The notes under the pieces are model-generated. The model was given only the letters and a program-made list of their open reading frames with translations, did not search any database and was not told where the DNA came from. A program made the position numbers and the translations under genes. Of a stretch of DNA of 64,000 nt, positions 1 to 13,570 are shown piece by piece. The stretch is from assembly GCA_022393335.1 (NCBI GenBank), contig JAJEKB010020044.1, positions 82,284-146,283 of the forward strand, in the 5' to 3' direction. Origin of the DNA: Macrotrachela quadricornifera. Lineage: Eukaryota; Rotifera; Eurotatoria; Philodinida; Philodinidae. Position 1 is the first letter of the stretch, and each line of letters begins with the position of its first letter.

Positions 1-3000
1 AGAAAGGCTAATGTTAATCAATAGATTGAATTCGATGCTCAATTTAAATTGACATTTTTAATATTGAAAAACAACTCTTGTGTCAATTACTTGTTTGGTA
101 TGTATATATTATGATTATTTCCCTTCCAAAGAATTCGTTTTTTTAATTAGGTACCAAATACCTGGTTAATAATTTAATGATAATTTGAAAAAAACGAAAA
201 TAATTTATTCATTCAAAATTTTAAACAAATAAAATAGAAGTTTTTTTTTTTAAATAAATGATAGAAAACATCTGTAGTCATTTACTTATGACATTGATAG
301 TAAACTTTCTTTGTCCATCCTTGACATCACTTTATTTGAAAAAGTGCATATATGTGTATTATTTTATGACCATATCAAATTCTTTACTTACCATTGTATC
401 AAAGATAAACGAATCGTATAAACGGTATATATACATATGCTACATAAAGAAAGTCGATTTGAAAATTGAACATATGTTGTTAAAAGTTACATACTAAAGT
501 TAAATTATTTTTTTTTATAAAAAAAGAAAAATTGAAATGATAAAATAAGTTGAAAAATGTAAATTTATTTGCATTCGAAATAAGAAGTTTTAAATAGATA
601 TTATAGAAGTGAAAATCATTTCAATATTTGGGTTTTTTCATAAATGACTGTACATGCCATTGTTTGTTATCGTATTCACATCAACTTCTCGTTATTAAAA
701 AGGATAGAACATTTTCTTATAATTGTCTTCCATATAACACAAAATTATCATTGATTTATTTAAAATTAATACGTACAGTAAATTCGTTGCTGAACTTAAG
801 ATATAAGAGCTATATGATGAACAAATGCAAGTCATTTGTGGATTAACCTATGGCAATGCAGTCATTTACGTTTGTCATATATAATCATTATATACATCAG
901 CTGTTTCATGGCATATTTTTTTTGTCTATGATGACTTACAATCATGCCCTTTTGATCTAGGTTATCCATATTAATTCTTTTAACATATCGCTATCAAATT
1001 CTCTTTAAGAATGGTAATGAAAAATTTCAGTGAGTTATTTTTTTTTGATGAAGTTGAAAGTGAAGCACTGTGCAATTATGTAATATTCCATTTTTCTGAG
1101 AGATACAAAAAAAGAAAATAACGTTGAGTATATTCCATGTATCTCACCACTAACAAATCATAAAATTTTAAATCATTCTATGTAATATGGATCGTAAAAT
1201 TTTCTACCACTTTTGCATGAAAAGAACTTTTTATTTATGTTGATCGTTTTTCAAATAATAAAAAGTAAAAATTTCAGTGATATAGTTATTGACTAATACA
1301 AAAAAAATCAAAAATTGCTCAGTTGATGTCCACGTATTATTCAACAGAAAACAAATTAAAACATTAATTAATTTAGGAATTATCATCAAAGATGTGAAAA
1401 ATACTCAACTAATGATCATGAAAATATTTAAATAAAACTTGCAATAAATGCTATCAAAAAATTAGTGTTCAAGAATCACAAGATCATCAAAAAATCATAT
1501 TTTATTCTATCATATATTGACTGGTTTGATTTAAATCGTCAAAATACAATTGAGTGGAAAGCAATAAGATTGTTGATGTGTGTCTGGATGCTCTGTTGTC
1601 TGCACCCTGAACAAATATATCAGTCACTATCTTATTTTCATCACATCAGGTAGAGTGAATACAATGTGTATATAGTCCATTTCAAAGTACAAAAATTTAG
1701 TAAAAATCGCTTCTTTTTTATGTTTAACTATATTCTTTAAAAGAAAAGACAACAGTTCCATAAAGTAGAAAAATCATCAATTTACACGATACTTCATCGT
1801 CATCTCTTGGCATAAAAATTCAGCATCACCTACAGCAGGGCTGAGTGACGCTATTGGACTTTGATCTCTCTTCGATTATACTCATTGTATCTAGATCAAT
1901 AAATGAAAGGTATCCTTATTTCCATTGTAATCTTAATGTATCATTTAAACAGGATATTCATATATTTCTTGTTTATGTCACCTGTTCACTTGTCAACGTC
2001 TGTTGACAACGACAGATGTTGGATACATATGATGAATATATAAATGTAAGTATGGAATCGATCTGAATTTTTGACGACCAATACCGATACCAGTTTTATC
2101 TTTAACACAGAGTCTGGAGCTATGATAGTAGGCGAGATCAGGCATCAGACGTCAAAATCTGATCACTTTTTAATGATCCAATAAAACTTGCCTATTATAT
2201 TTTGAACTGAAAATCCAAGATGTACGTGTCAGCATTTTAGATTCATGAAGACCCTTTCGTTAAGTAGGATTTTTTAGAGGTAAATTATTTGCTCATCAAT
2301 TTAGTAATTCAATCAATTAATTTTAGTTTGTTAGCAACAGTAGTTCATTTCAATAATACTCAGATCATTCAACCTCTTTTCTAAATGAAGCTTCATTGAA
2401 TTGAAAACTAATTTCTTCAATTTATTCCCCACATGGCAAAACTTCTATACTAAGAGAATGATACGATTCCTATATTTGAAATTGTTCTACTTGCAAGCAG
2501 AATTCTTGATTATTAAATAAAGAAGTATATTTGAATAGCCGATATTTTGAACAAATCACTCATGAACGTTGTTCAAGCTGCATTGTGAAAACAATGTATT
2601 GTTTTCCTATAGTAAAGTTAGTTTTTAAGTTCTAATATAATTGTCAAAATGATTTTGTAAAGCATTGGACAATAGATTTATTTTATAATAAAGAAGAATT
2701 GAATATAATGCTGCCTTGTCGAAAAGAAATTTCGAAGATAACTAACAGAGAAATGTCCTTCAATATTATTATTGTCGAATTTTTAAAATTTTCATGTAAT
2801 ATGTATGATAAAGACAAACATGTTTGTCTCATTTTATATATATATATATGATTCATAGGTGGGCTTTGAATATGTGTACATTTAATCCATTCAATTCATT
2901 GTTTCATCAGATAAAGAGAAAAAGAAAGGTATGCGATTATTATGATTATTGATGAAGGTTGTTTTTTTGACGATCGAGATATTAAATGGTCGTATTGTTT

Positions 3001-4640
3001 ACAACAATAAATGAAAACAATGGCAAGGAGAGAAAAAGAAGGAAGTGTGTTGATGATTGATATCGATAGAGTAAGTACATTTATTCATCGATATACAACA
3101 AGATAAATATTGTATGAACGACAATGAATCATGTGGCTATTGAAATTACATATTGTAAATGAAAATAAAAATATGCGTTGTGAAATTCTCTGCTTGTATG
3201 ATAATATAAACTTGTACAAAATTTCTATAATAATTTTATTATAAGGCGAAAACGAAGTTGTATGAAATAATAAAATCTTCCACCGTATATAACATAATAG
3301 AATTATTTGGAAGATTTTTTTGTTTTGTTTGTAGAAGCTTATTCATATAGGTTTGGTAGAGGTTTTGATGGCGCATCTTTTGAAAAAAATCAAGACGTTA
3401 TCAGTTTTCCACGTCAAGATATTCACACAATAAAAAAATAGTCTTCCAAACATTTTTGTTATACTGTAAATATGACTAGATATAACACCATCAGTGGACC
3501 TGTTCATTTTGAATATTGGAGATACTATCAGAGAAAATCAATAGAAATTTCTTCTTGAATGTTTTAGAGAGATTTTCATAATGCAACTTTTGAAAAGAAA
3601 ATCCGGTCTCTAGCATTTTCTGAAGGCGAGATTGATACAAGATAAAGAATGTCGTAAAGATATTTGAATACTTGATAGTAACATCACGAAGGTGTTTAAT
3701 TGCAACCAACAAGAAAAGTCAACAGAACAAGTCAATAAGTAACGTAGAACATGCGCGATCGTATAATTATTGATCACATAGTTATCGACATTAGGATTGG
3801 AAATAATATCTTAAAAGTGCGTTCTTTGATACACAATCAACGATCAAAAACTAAATTTTTGTCAATGACCAAGTCTTGTTGATTTTCAAAAGACTGTTTA
3901 TTGAAAGATCCTAATATTTTTGAGAATATTTAAAACGTATGTTTTTCTTTCGATGAAGATTTTCATTGTTTGTCCACATACAATGACACTTATTTTATTT
4001 CTTGTAGTTATAGTGATCGTGTACTTTGTTTCAAATAGTTTTTCGTTAAGGATCATAAACATTAAAACTAATCTTTTTACTAATAATATAGTTATTATGT
4101 ATAGCTGACATGAGAATTTAATTAAGTTTGAAATATGCGAAATATTGAAAAAAAAAAGAAAACATATCAATTTGAAATAATTTATTTGGCCACGAGTTCA
4201 CAAAACGAAGTTTCGTTAAACACAATAACTAAAATATTTCAATGTGCAGATTTTTTCCATTATAATTGTACAAATATTCCTACTTTTCTAACTCCTTGTT
4301 ATGGACATCATAGAGACGCGGTCATAAAAGCTAGTTTGATGCAGATTGAAAATAATATGCACAATCTGTGCTCATCTTCCAACCACTTACTCTGAACAAA
4401 TTATAAAGATTCAATTATAATAATAACTATTCTAAAACAGACTCAGTATGAATCTACAATTTTTTCAACAATCTGCTCGAAAAAAATCAATACGTTCGAT
4501 AATGACTGATTATGTATATATGTTGGTGATAAATTTATTGAAAACATACTGAAACAAAAGTAAGACGCATATTAAATAAAAATGAAATTTTAAGAACAAT
4601 ATTTGTTTAATGTATCACAGTTTATTTAAAAATAGAAAAC
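1..4640. other. Gene-free AT-rich region
   Basis: I see no supported gene here. The open frames are short, lack splice-linked partners and show no family motif. A small imperfect hairpin (10-bp arms, one mismatch) lies near 1997-2022. The last 20 bases hold the AATAAA-type signal, read on the minus strand, of the next gene. Confidence 0.6.
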
Positions 4641-7589
4641 TTATTCTAGCTGTCCAATTGGTACACTTTTCATCCAAAGTTCATGCATGAAATTAAATAA
4701 ATTTTCGGTAAGTGAAACTTTATATGGTGTTGGATTAAGATCACGTACCATGTCTTTTCGTAAATGACTTAGTTGTAGTTTAACATATGTTCGAATACCT
4801 TCCATTGTTGGTAGTTGTTCTTTAATTTCCCCATTAGACCAATATAATTTATATAAACTTTGAACAATTGATGGTTTAACATAAGCACGTATTTGATCAG
4901 AATATGGATGTCGACTTAATATTTTAACATTTTCTTTTGGTGGTTCTTCATCAAATTTTGTTAATAAATCACATAAAGCTGTTCCATCTTGACCAAATAT
5001 TCGATAAAGATTTTTTCTACCTGGTATTGTTACTTTTTCAATATCTTGGCTAACTTTGATACGTGGTGAACCATCAAGCTTAAATAAATAATTTATCAAA
5101 AAATAAAAATAAAAGTAAATTTAAATCAAATCTTACTTCAACTAATTTATAAACACAACCGAGTGCTGGTTGTTTTTGACATGTAACTAAATGTGTACCA
5201 ATACCAAATGAATCAATAGAATGTCCTTGTTTTTCTAATGATACTAATGTCTCTTCGTTAATATCATTACTTGCAACAATTGTAAGATCTTTAAAATAAG
5301 ATATATCAAATTCTTTAGCTACTTTAGCAAATTTTGCACGGACTTCTAATGATAAATAAGCTAAATCGCCTGAATCCAAACGTAATCCAACAGCTTTATA
5401 ATTACATGTATGTAATGCACGTGCAACAGCTAAAAAATTTGGTAAACCTGATTTAAGTACATCATATGTATCAACTAATGCTAAAAGATTTGTTGGAAAT
5501 GCAATTGCATAAGATATAAATGCTGCTAATTCTCCTTTATGTGTTTCATCAGCAAGAATACCAAGTATTGGACCAAGTTGTTCTAGGTATTCTAAACATA
5601 AGTTAGCAAATGGACGTGGTTCACCAGTTAAACGATCATTTAATTCTCGTGTACTTAAATCATCCATTGATCCATATGAACTAACATATGCATGAGCATG
5701 TGTACCTTTTATTGGTATTCCATATAATTTACCAGCTAAGACATTTGATGTACCATCGAAACCACCCATATAACAATATTTTGATGCACTTAGACCACCA
5801 TCAGGTCCTTGTGCACGACGTAAACCAAATTCAAGTAAAGTTTTTCTATCTGTTACTGCTGCACGAAATCGAGCTGCATTTGTTGTAACTAAACTTGCAA
5901 AATTAACAAGTGTTAATAATGTTGTTTCAAGTAATTGAGTTTTAAGTATTGGTCCTTCAACTCGAAGTAATGGTATTCGAGGAAATACGACTGTACCTTT
6001 AAAAAAAATAATAGTAAAATTAATAAGTAAAATGTTTTTAAACGAAATGCAAAAAACAAATTATAAACTTTGAAATTTCATACAATGTCATGATGACCCA
6101 GAAAAGCTTTTTTTGTATTTCTTTAACAGATATAATGTTATGTATTTTATTATGATACAAAACAAAAAAAAGAATTATAGTATGTTCTATTGATTATCAA
6201 AACAATTGGGAATAAACTTTTAAATTTATGTATAAAATCTTTACCTTCTGGTACAGCATATATTGTAACATCATTCATATCAAGTGAAAGTAGATAATCG
6301 AAATATTCGTCTTCCGTATAAGTTGGTAATACGGAACGAAGATATTCAACATCAGTTGGATGAAATTTATAATCACGTACAAATTTCAAACATTCTTCAA
6401 GACCAGCAAATAATGTATATTCACCACCAAATGCTAAATTTTAAAACAATAATAAGTAGATTAAAATAGAAAAATATTTTATTTTTCATTACGATTTTTT
6501 CGAAAATATAGATCAAATATTGCAATTTCTTGATGTTTTTTTGCTTTCCAATAAGCATATGCCATTGATATTTGATAAAGATCAGTTAATAGTGGTTGAA
6601 CCACACTTGATTGTTCATCACTTGTCATTAATGAAACTTTTTCACTTGTTACTGAATTAAGAGATTCACGTTGAGATAAAGATGGAAATGTATTTACTAA
6701 ACGAGGATGTTTTTTATCGATAATTGGAGATGCTGACCGATTATCTAAATGGCTAGACAAAAAAAAAAAAAAGGTATACGTGAATAATATTATTTTTATT
6801 CTACCTTTGAAATTATTAGTAAGATATGTAAGCTTACAAGCTTGTTTTTGTACTTATACAAAATTAGTTGATTGGTGAAAAAATAAGGCAGTCATCAGTC
6901 ATATAAATACTAGGTAACAATATTTCTTACACTTGTGAAATAACAATACGAAAGATTCCTATTTCTATTCGTCATAAAATGAATGTTTATTTATTTAAAG
7001 GTTACTTTATTGAAACGTTTTGATGACGTTATGATTTTTATGAGTAAATATTTTTGTCAGAAGGGTTTCTTTTCAATAATCAAAAGAAAAATATAAAAGT
7101 AATTCATGTTTATAAACGCGTAAATACTCGTCATAGTCTGTTCTCTTTCGCGGAAAGTAAAATGCAAACGACTACGTCATGTAACAAAAATTTTCTTTAT
7201 AATCAAGGTCATGTGAATGATATGACGTCTCAATAATTATGCTTTCCTGGATAAAACCAATATTTGTCAATAATCAAAAAAAAAGACATGCGAAGATTAA
7301 CATACATAACAAAGTCAAAATCCTGTTGATTTATTTAATAATTTTTAATTGTTGTATATTGCAATACAACTTGAGATTATTATTTACAAATATATATTTT
7401 ATTTAGAGAATCATAATTTGTAATAAATCATATAGATTTCAAATAAAATTTAAGTAATTTTTATTTATTTAATCATGTTAATAATGTGAGTTAATATATT
7501 CATATGAATTAAACAAAATAAACTTACCCATTCTCTTTAATATTGTTCGTAGTTGTCACTTTAGAAAGATATGAAGAGTTATTAGACAT
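4641..7589 (-). CDS. NAPRT: Nicotinate phosphoribosyltransferase, 5 exons
   Basis: This enzyme joins nicotinic acid to PRPP to make nicotinate mononucleotide, the first step of the Preiss-Handler route to NAD, in the cytosol. Coding exons on the minus strand are 7589-7528, 6752-6493, 6433-6245, 5996-5137 and 5078-4641; all junctions are GT/AG and the frame holds, giving about 602 residues (human NAPRT is 538). The exon 2/3 junction rebuilds the family motif RKNPFGGEYT. Other hallmarks are GTHAHAY (catalytic-histidine region), [16 protein letters not shown] and SFGIGTHL (phosphate-binding loop). The extra length is mostly an N-terminal Ser-rich stretch encoded by exon 1 and the start of exon 2, before [15 protein letters not shown], where family similarity begins. 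Intron 1 is about 775 nt; the other introns are 58-250 nt. The start is the only upstream ATG joined to the body by a canonical splice. It looks intact, and I am confident of the family. Confidence 0.95.
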
Positions 7590-9262
7590 TTTGTTTTATG
7601 AAAAAAAAAAATCTTTGAAAAATTTGACAAACACCACTTCTTTTATAGTTTAAAGTACGCGATAAAAAAAAACATATAAATTGCGTCTGGTTACGTTGAT
7701 TATTTTTTCCTGTTCTATTGCACACATTAAATAAAAAACAAATGTCTGTTGCACTTACTTTATCTTCTTATTTATTTGATATTGTTGAGAATATTTATTA
7801 AATAAAATGTTATTTTAAACAGTATCGTTTATTTTTGTTTTTTATTATTGCTAATATTATTAATATATGTTGATGTTGATTTATGAAATATTCTTATTGG
7901 ATGACTTCTTAAAGAAATTTTATTAATAGTTGGAGAAGTTGTTGTTGTTGTTGTTTGTTATTGCTATTCCTTTTCTTGATGTAATTGTTTCTAAAAAATA
8001 ATTCTAAGAAATATATTATGACTTCATAAATGATTTTTAAAATTAATATTTATATTTATTATATATTCAAATGAAGGTTATCGAGTTACAAATCTCGTAT
8101 CTAGAGTCAATATACTTGATTTGTTTGTAAAAAAAAGATATTCCTTTAGTAAACTTTTGATAACAAAAATTCTAGGCATAAGTTTTTCTCGGAATTTTTT
8201 CCTATGTCTATCGTTTTTATTCTTAATTTAAATTGGTTTCAGAAGGTATATTTAGTTTTTTTTTCATAAAAATGGCCTTCAGACTGATTGAAACACATAC
8301 TATCCGATTCCTATCTTCGTGACTCACTAATCTATGTTTTCTTTAAAATAATATAGATTTAGGTTTTTTTCCTTTATTTGAGTTACAAAAATAATAAATA
8401 CTTACAAATATTTATTTCTATTTCTTATACTCCTGCATCATGTTTTTCTGTCAAACAACATATTTTCTTCCTAGTTCTGCGGGCATTTTAATAAATACGC
8501 AAAAACTACTTCACTATGGCATCCTGTACTCATAATAATATCGCCTCAAGATAATAAAAACAAATACATTAATTATTTTTTCAATAAGAAAATATTTGCA
8601 TTATACCGACAATTTTCACTCACTTCTATACGATGTTGAAAAATTGAATTATCAAAGGTTTAATAACAAGGTATTTTTTTTTTCTCGGAAAGATTATATT
8701 TGCAGATTTATTCTGGATTTCACTTATAAGTAAATATGTCTTAATCAAAAATAACCTTTGAAATTTTTTTTTCTAATAACATGAATACATAAAAAAAACA
8801 TGAATACATAGTAATCATTGATAATTTATGAATATATACAAAGTAAAAAGAAAAAAAACCAGCAATAAAAAATATTTTTGTTAGTTATAGTCACAAATAA
8901 TTATATACAAAAATTTTCATCCACTTAATCTTACCAAAAATCTATAAAAAAAAAATTTACAAATAATCATATCAAAAAGTGGCGTACATATATATATGTA
9001 TCATATTACCTGGACATGCATGAATAATTTCATCATTAAACTTACCATTGTTAAATTTTTATTTGTCCTCTTTTTTTTTTAATGTGGTCATTAATACTTA
9101 CATAGATACAGGGAAAAAAAAGTACAAAACAAATAAAAAAGAAAAGAATGAATCTATAAATAAATAAATATATTGAATGAGTATAAAAAAACAGATTTAT
9201 TTCTTGATTTTCATTTTTTTATTAAACAGGTAAAGAAAAAAACAAATGACAAAAAAGAAAAT
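7590..9262. other. Intergenic region, NAPRT promoter side
   Basis: This is AT-rich sequence between the NAPRT start and the end of the RPC7 gene, both on the minus strand. It holds poly-A/T runs and a short GTT microsatellite near 7937-7957. I see no open frame of substance. The NAPRT promoter presumably lies in the low-numbered end. Confidence 0.5.
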
Positions 9263-10226
9263 TTAATCACCACCATCACCACCTTCATCATCTAAATCAT
9301 CATCGTCTCGATCACCTGGATCAAAATATGATTCGATATAATCTGCTGCCTAAATAGAAAGAAAAATTAGATTATTTTAAAAATTTATTTTAAATTTTTA
9401 TACTTCATCTTCATCCATATCTTCTTCTATTTCAGTTGGGATTTCACCATCAACTTCATTTTCATTATCTGTTAATTTTTTCTTTTCTGCATCTAAAATA
9501 AAAAATATATCAACATTAAATTTAATTCAGATTATGAAAACAAAACAAAGAACCTTTAGGTTTTCCTTCATCATCATTATCATTTTCATCAATATCAATA
9601 TTTTCATCATTTTTATCTCCTTCTTGTTCATCATCATCATCACCTATCTGTTTTTCTTCATACTAAAAAATAAAGAAAAAGATCTTTTTTTTCTTCATTC
9701 TAATAAATCAATATATACTGTATTAAGATCAATATTAAATGTTAATTTTTTCTTTTTTTTTGTTAAATTTGGTTTAATTTTTAATGAAGATATATTTATT
9801 CTTGATGCTCGTTTTAATTCTTGAGGTAAAAGTAACCATTCTAAGAGAATTATACAAATATTTTTATTTAAATATAATTGTTTTTTCTTTCTTACCTTCT
9901 TTCCATTTATTTAAAATATAATTTTTTTCATGATCATCTTTTTTTGGATCATGTAATGTACGAAAACTTGAATTAAAATTTAATTTAAGATTTAATTTAT
10001 AATCATAATCATTTATTGGATTTTCAACTAATGGATGTGGAGCATTTAATAATTCCTTTAAAATAATACTGAAAAAATATACAATTGATCTTTTCTCATA
10101 TAATTAAATAAATGTAATATATACCGGAAATACAGGTGGTGGTTCAGTAACAGCAGCTGGTAAACTATCTTTTGATAATTTTAATGCATCGATTGTAAAT
10201 GAAGCATGACCACGACCAAAAGCCAT
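9263..10226 (-). CDS. POLR3G: RNA polymerase III subunit RPC7 (POLR3G/POLR3GL-like), 6 exons
   Basis: RPC7 is part of the RPC3-RPC6-RPC7 subcomplex that helps RNA polymerase III initiate on tRNA and 5S genes in the nucleus. Exons are 10226-10125, 10055-9896, 9840-9719, 9662-9554, 9492-9404 and 9349-9263; the frame is continuous, giving 222 residues (human RPC7 has 223). Family marks in order: a Gly/Arg N-terminus (MAFGRGHASF), the PPPVFP motif at about residues 29-34, a KEEWLLP segment matching the vertebrate EEWIPxWRRLP region, a Lys-rich patch, a long Asp/Glu tract, and the C-terminal ADYIESYFDPGD, which matches the human INSYFEDGDD tail. Exon 2 uses an AAAG acceptor; the CAG 12 bases upstream would bring in a stop. 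The acidic tail alone would be weak evidence, but both ends and the total length agree with RPC7. The animal paralogues POLR3G and POLR3GL cannot be told apart here. Confidence 0.88.
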
Positions 10227-10882
10227 TTATGATGAAATATAAATCAAGTAAAATGAGCAATTTTATTTTACTACTTGCATTAAAATTACATACATTAAGA
10301 AACACTTTCAAATAGGTTTGAGTAGTGTCGAATAAGATCATTGAAATTAACAGAGGGCAGTAGTAATCAGAGAATATATATGATGAATAGATATCAATGT
10401 TAGAAAACATTAATAATTAAGAGAATTCAAGTTTCTCGAATCTACTAATTTCTTTCTTTAAATGCATTGTTATTTGATATAAAATGAAAATTAATGTATA
10501 CATGACATATATATATATAAGGATTTCATTGAATTCAAAAAAAGAATTCTGCAACAAACTATTTCCTCTATTTTTGTCAAATATTTCGAAAACAATACAT
10601 TGACGTATTTCAATTGAACATAATCATTGCAAGGTATTTTTGGAATAAAATGATATAGAATAAAACTGTCAAAAACATGCTATCACGCAATGACAAAAAT
10701 AATTAAATTACTTAGATTATATAAGAAATACGTATGTTAAATTTTTTGGTGGACTTTTGAAAGACGCTGCATGCATTCATGTAAACAACTCTTTTAGCAC
10801 TCCCATTGTACTCCCTTTGTATATTAGAAAGATACCCTTAGTTCCTCAAGTGCTATGCTAGGGAGCTACTCTAGCATTCTCA
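10227..10882. other. Intergenic region upstream of RPC7
   Basis: I see nothing coding here. It should contain the RPC7 promoter at its low-numbered end and runs into the left arm of the foldback element. Confidence 0.5.
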
Positions 10883-12702
10883 AAGGACACTGCCATTTTT
10901 CATTAAAAGCCGTTAGAAATCGATGCAATTCGGGTGCCTGCTAGATTTCAATGGGTTATGCCTATCGTGTAAGTTTCGGCCTTATTCGATCATTTATTGC
11001 TCAGTTATAGGACTGACAATACACTTACCGAGGGGGATACGTTCTTTAAAAGAGATATCTACACAATATTCATCTTTATAAAAGTTCAGAGTTTTTATTA
11101 TATATTAATGAATAGACAATTTCATTCTCTACAAATTGGACATATTTTGGTTCCTTTGAAGAACTGTTCAGCGAAATTAGTAAAGGAAAAATATTGAAAG
11201 GATTCATGTCTTATGAAAAAACTTGTAGAAAAATTGCGGCATAGTATGAACTACCAACTCTCAAAAACTGAAGCAAAAAGGTTTTGTCCGAGTCGAGACA
11301 TGGTCGAATTAGTGTTGCTATTGCGCTAGTAATTTTATGCTTTTTCAGCAAGAAAGCGCATTATTTTCATATTCTAGTGCTAAAAATCAGCAAAAACAAA
11401 GGAAATACATGGCTAGCCATGAATTGGAAAAATTGACTGATCTATATGAGACCATATATCAATACTTCTTATTCAAGCCACAACTTTCTTTGCTCTTCTT
11501 CATACTGAGTTGTCTCAACAGCTAAATAACTAGGTGAGATCTTCAATTAAATTTCATCCAACCACTAACTTATCTTCCTTCCGATACTCTCATTTTCGAA
11601 ACACAATTACATATTCACACACTAAACACATTGCAACTTCAGGAGTATAAAAAAACCATTCAAACACAAAGATTCACTTATATGATTATTATTATTATTG
11701 ATCTTTGTTCGAATGATTAAAGTACTAACAGAAAAAAAGAATGGAATTTCATTATTACATGCTCAGGTGATGAATTAAATTGTTATGTAATTTCATACAA
11801 AAACGTTGAGATCCCTACATATTTTATATGAAACCTTTCTAGAAATAAATGTTGACCACAAAGCGGATGTGTCTGTATCGATAGAGCATGACAAACAAAC
11901 ACAACTTATAAAATCCTCGAATATGATAATAATTATGTGTCTAGTGTTTCGTTTAACAAGTGAAGGGAATTCGTTATGTTTCATATGTTAATCCTGCAGG
12001 CATTACGATGAAAGCTTGTCTCCGTAAACTACATGTGTTCTGAGAGAACTAGTGTGAGAGTCTTCGGAGTTCACCATTATAGTATGAAGAAGAGCAAAGA
12101 AAGTTGTGATTTGAATAAGAAGTATCGGTATATGGTTTCATATAGATCAGTCAGTTATTCCATCTATGGCTGGCCATGAATTTCTTTTGTTTTTGCTGAA
12201 TCTCAGCACTAGAATATGAAAATAATGCGCTTTCTTGCTGAAAAATCATAAAATTACGAGTATAATAGCAGCACTAATTCGACTATATCTTGACTCGGAC
12301 AAAACTTTTTTGCTTCAAGTTTTCCGAGTTGATAACTCATACTTTGCCACAATTTTTCTACAAATTTGTTCATAAGACACGAAATTTTTGATATTTTCTC
12401 TTGTACTAATTTCGCAAAATAGTTCTTCAAAGGAATCAAAATATATCCAATTTGTAGAGAATGAAATTGTCTATTCATTAATATATAATAAAAATTCTGA
12501 GCTTTTGAAAAAATGAATATTGTGCAGATATCTCTTTTATAGAACGTGTCCCCCTCGGTAAGTGTATTGTCAGTCCTATAACTGAGCAATAAATGATCGA
12601 ATAAGGCCGAAACTTTTACGATAGATGTAACTCGTTGAAACCTAACAGCCACCCGAATTGCATCGATTTCTGACGACTTTTTTGAAAACAACAGCGTCCT
12701 TA
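10883..12702. mobile_element. Foldback element with ~620-nt inverted arms
   Basis: The left arm (about 10883-11505) and the right arm (about 12080-12702) are long imperfect reverse complements around a roughly 575-nt unique spacer. Matching landmarks are AGAAATCGATGCAATTCGGG, the stretch reading TTATTGCTCAGTTATAGGAC, and CAACTTTCTTTGCTCTTC near the inner ends. The outer limits begin with AAGGACRCTG. The right arm keeps an open frame on the minus strand (12691-12254, 145 codons); the left arm has the same frame interrupted. No transposase was seen. This fits a foldback or long-TIR non-autonomous DNA transposon, or an inverted duplication of a gene piece. I did not find a convincing target duplication. 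Confidence 0.75.
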
Positions 12703-13570
12703 AAACAAATATAATTTGTTCGTTATCTTCAAATAAATTTGTTTATCATTAGAAGATATATCACAAGACAAGATGAATCAATTATTACTATTGAATATAT
12801 TTAAAAAAATTTATAAGCTCTATAACTTGAAGATGTATCAATAAATGATGATTTGCTATGTACTTAAGTCAAATGTTATATTCTTCGTTGAAAGATATTT
12901 CATTAATAAAACGTTTCGTTGTCAAAGTACTTTGTCGACGAAAGATAGTCACTGAATGTAATTTATAAGACTCGTGTGACACTCTAGACTGTTCCGAACC
13001 CTTTAATTCTTATACAAATTTATTACACACGAAGTTCTTAACTCATTCTGCCATCATCCCCTCACCTTTGGACTCTTCTCCATAGCCATCGAATCCTTAT
13101 CTAAAACAAATGATTGAATATGCCAAAGCAGCAAAAGAAAAAAAATCGAAAAAATGTTTTTCGACGAAGATCAAGTCTTTTTTTTCAGATAAATAAAAAA
13201 TAATATTGTAATATAGATTTATTTATTATTATAAAACATCCTAATATTTATAATTACATATTTTATATTTTGAATATATGACAATTGAAATATATATTAT
13301 AAATTATTTAAAAAAATCATTATATATTTTTTAATTCAAAGAAATTTTACTTATATAAAAATATAAAAATAATTATGTCAACTATGAATTAATCCTTTTA
13401 AAAAAAACAACACATCTAAAGTTCTCATATTCTATGAATCATCAATAAAAAAACAGAAGAAAGAAAAGAAAAGAAACACACAACATTCAACGAAAAACAA
13501 AGCAATCCAAAAGGTAAAATCATTATTTTTTCTCTTATAAATAAAATAATATCTTTTTTTTTTGTATCAA
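12703..13570. other. Intergenic region upstream of the RING gene
   Basis: AT-rich sequence with no coding signal. The last 200 bases are purine/A-rich and then T-rich, with a GTAAAA at 13513 that could be the donor of a 5' UTR intron; no clear acceptor precedes the start codon. Confidence 0.4.

Noticed and set aside
1997..2022. Short hairpin that might be a terminator or RNA gene
   Set aside because: One imperfect 10-bp stem in a eukaryotic intergenic region is not enough to call an element.
3491..3712. Minus-strand 73-codon frame
   Set aside because: No splice-linked neighbour, no motif, and low-complexity Lys/Phe content.
9534..9824. Plus-strand 96-codon frame rich in Ile and Phe
   Set aside because: It is the antisense of the acidic RPC7 exons; the minus-strand reading has the family motifs and splice sites.
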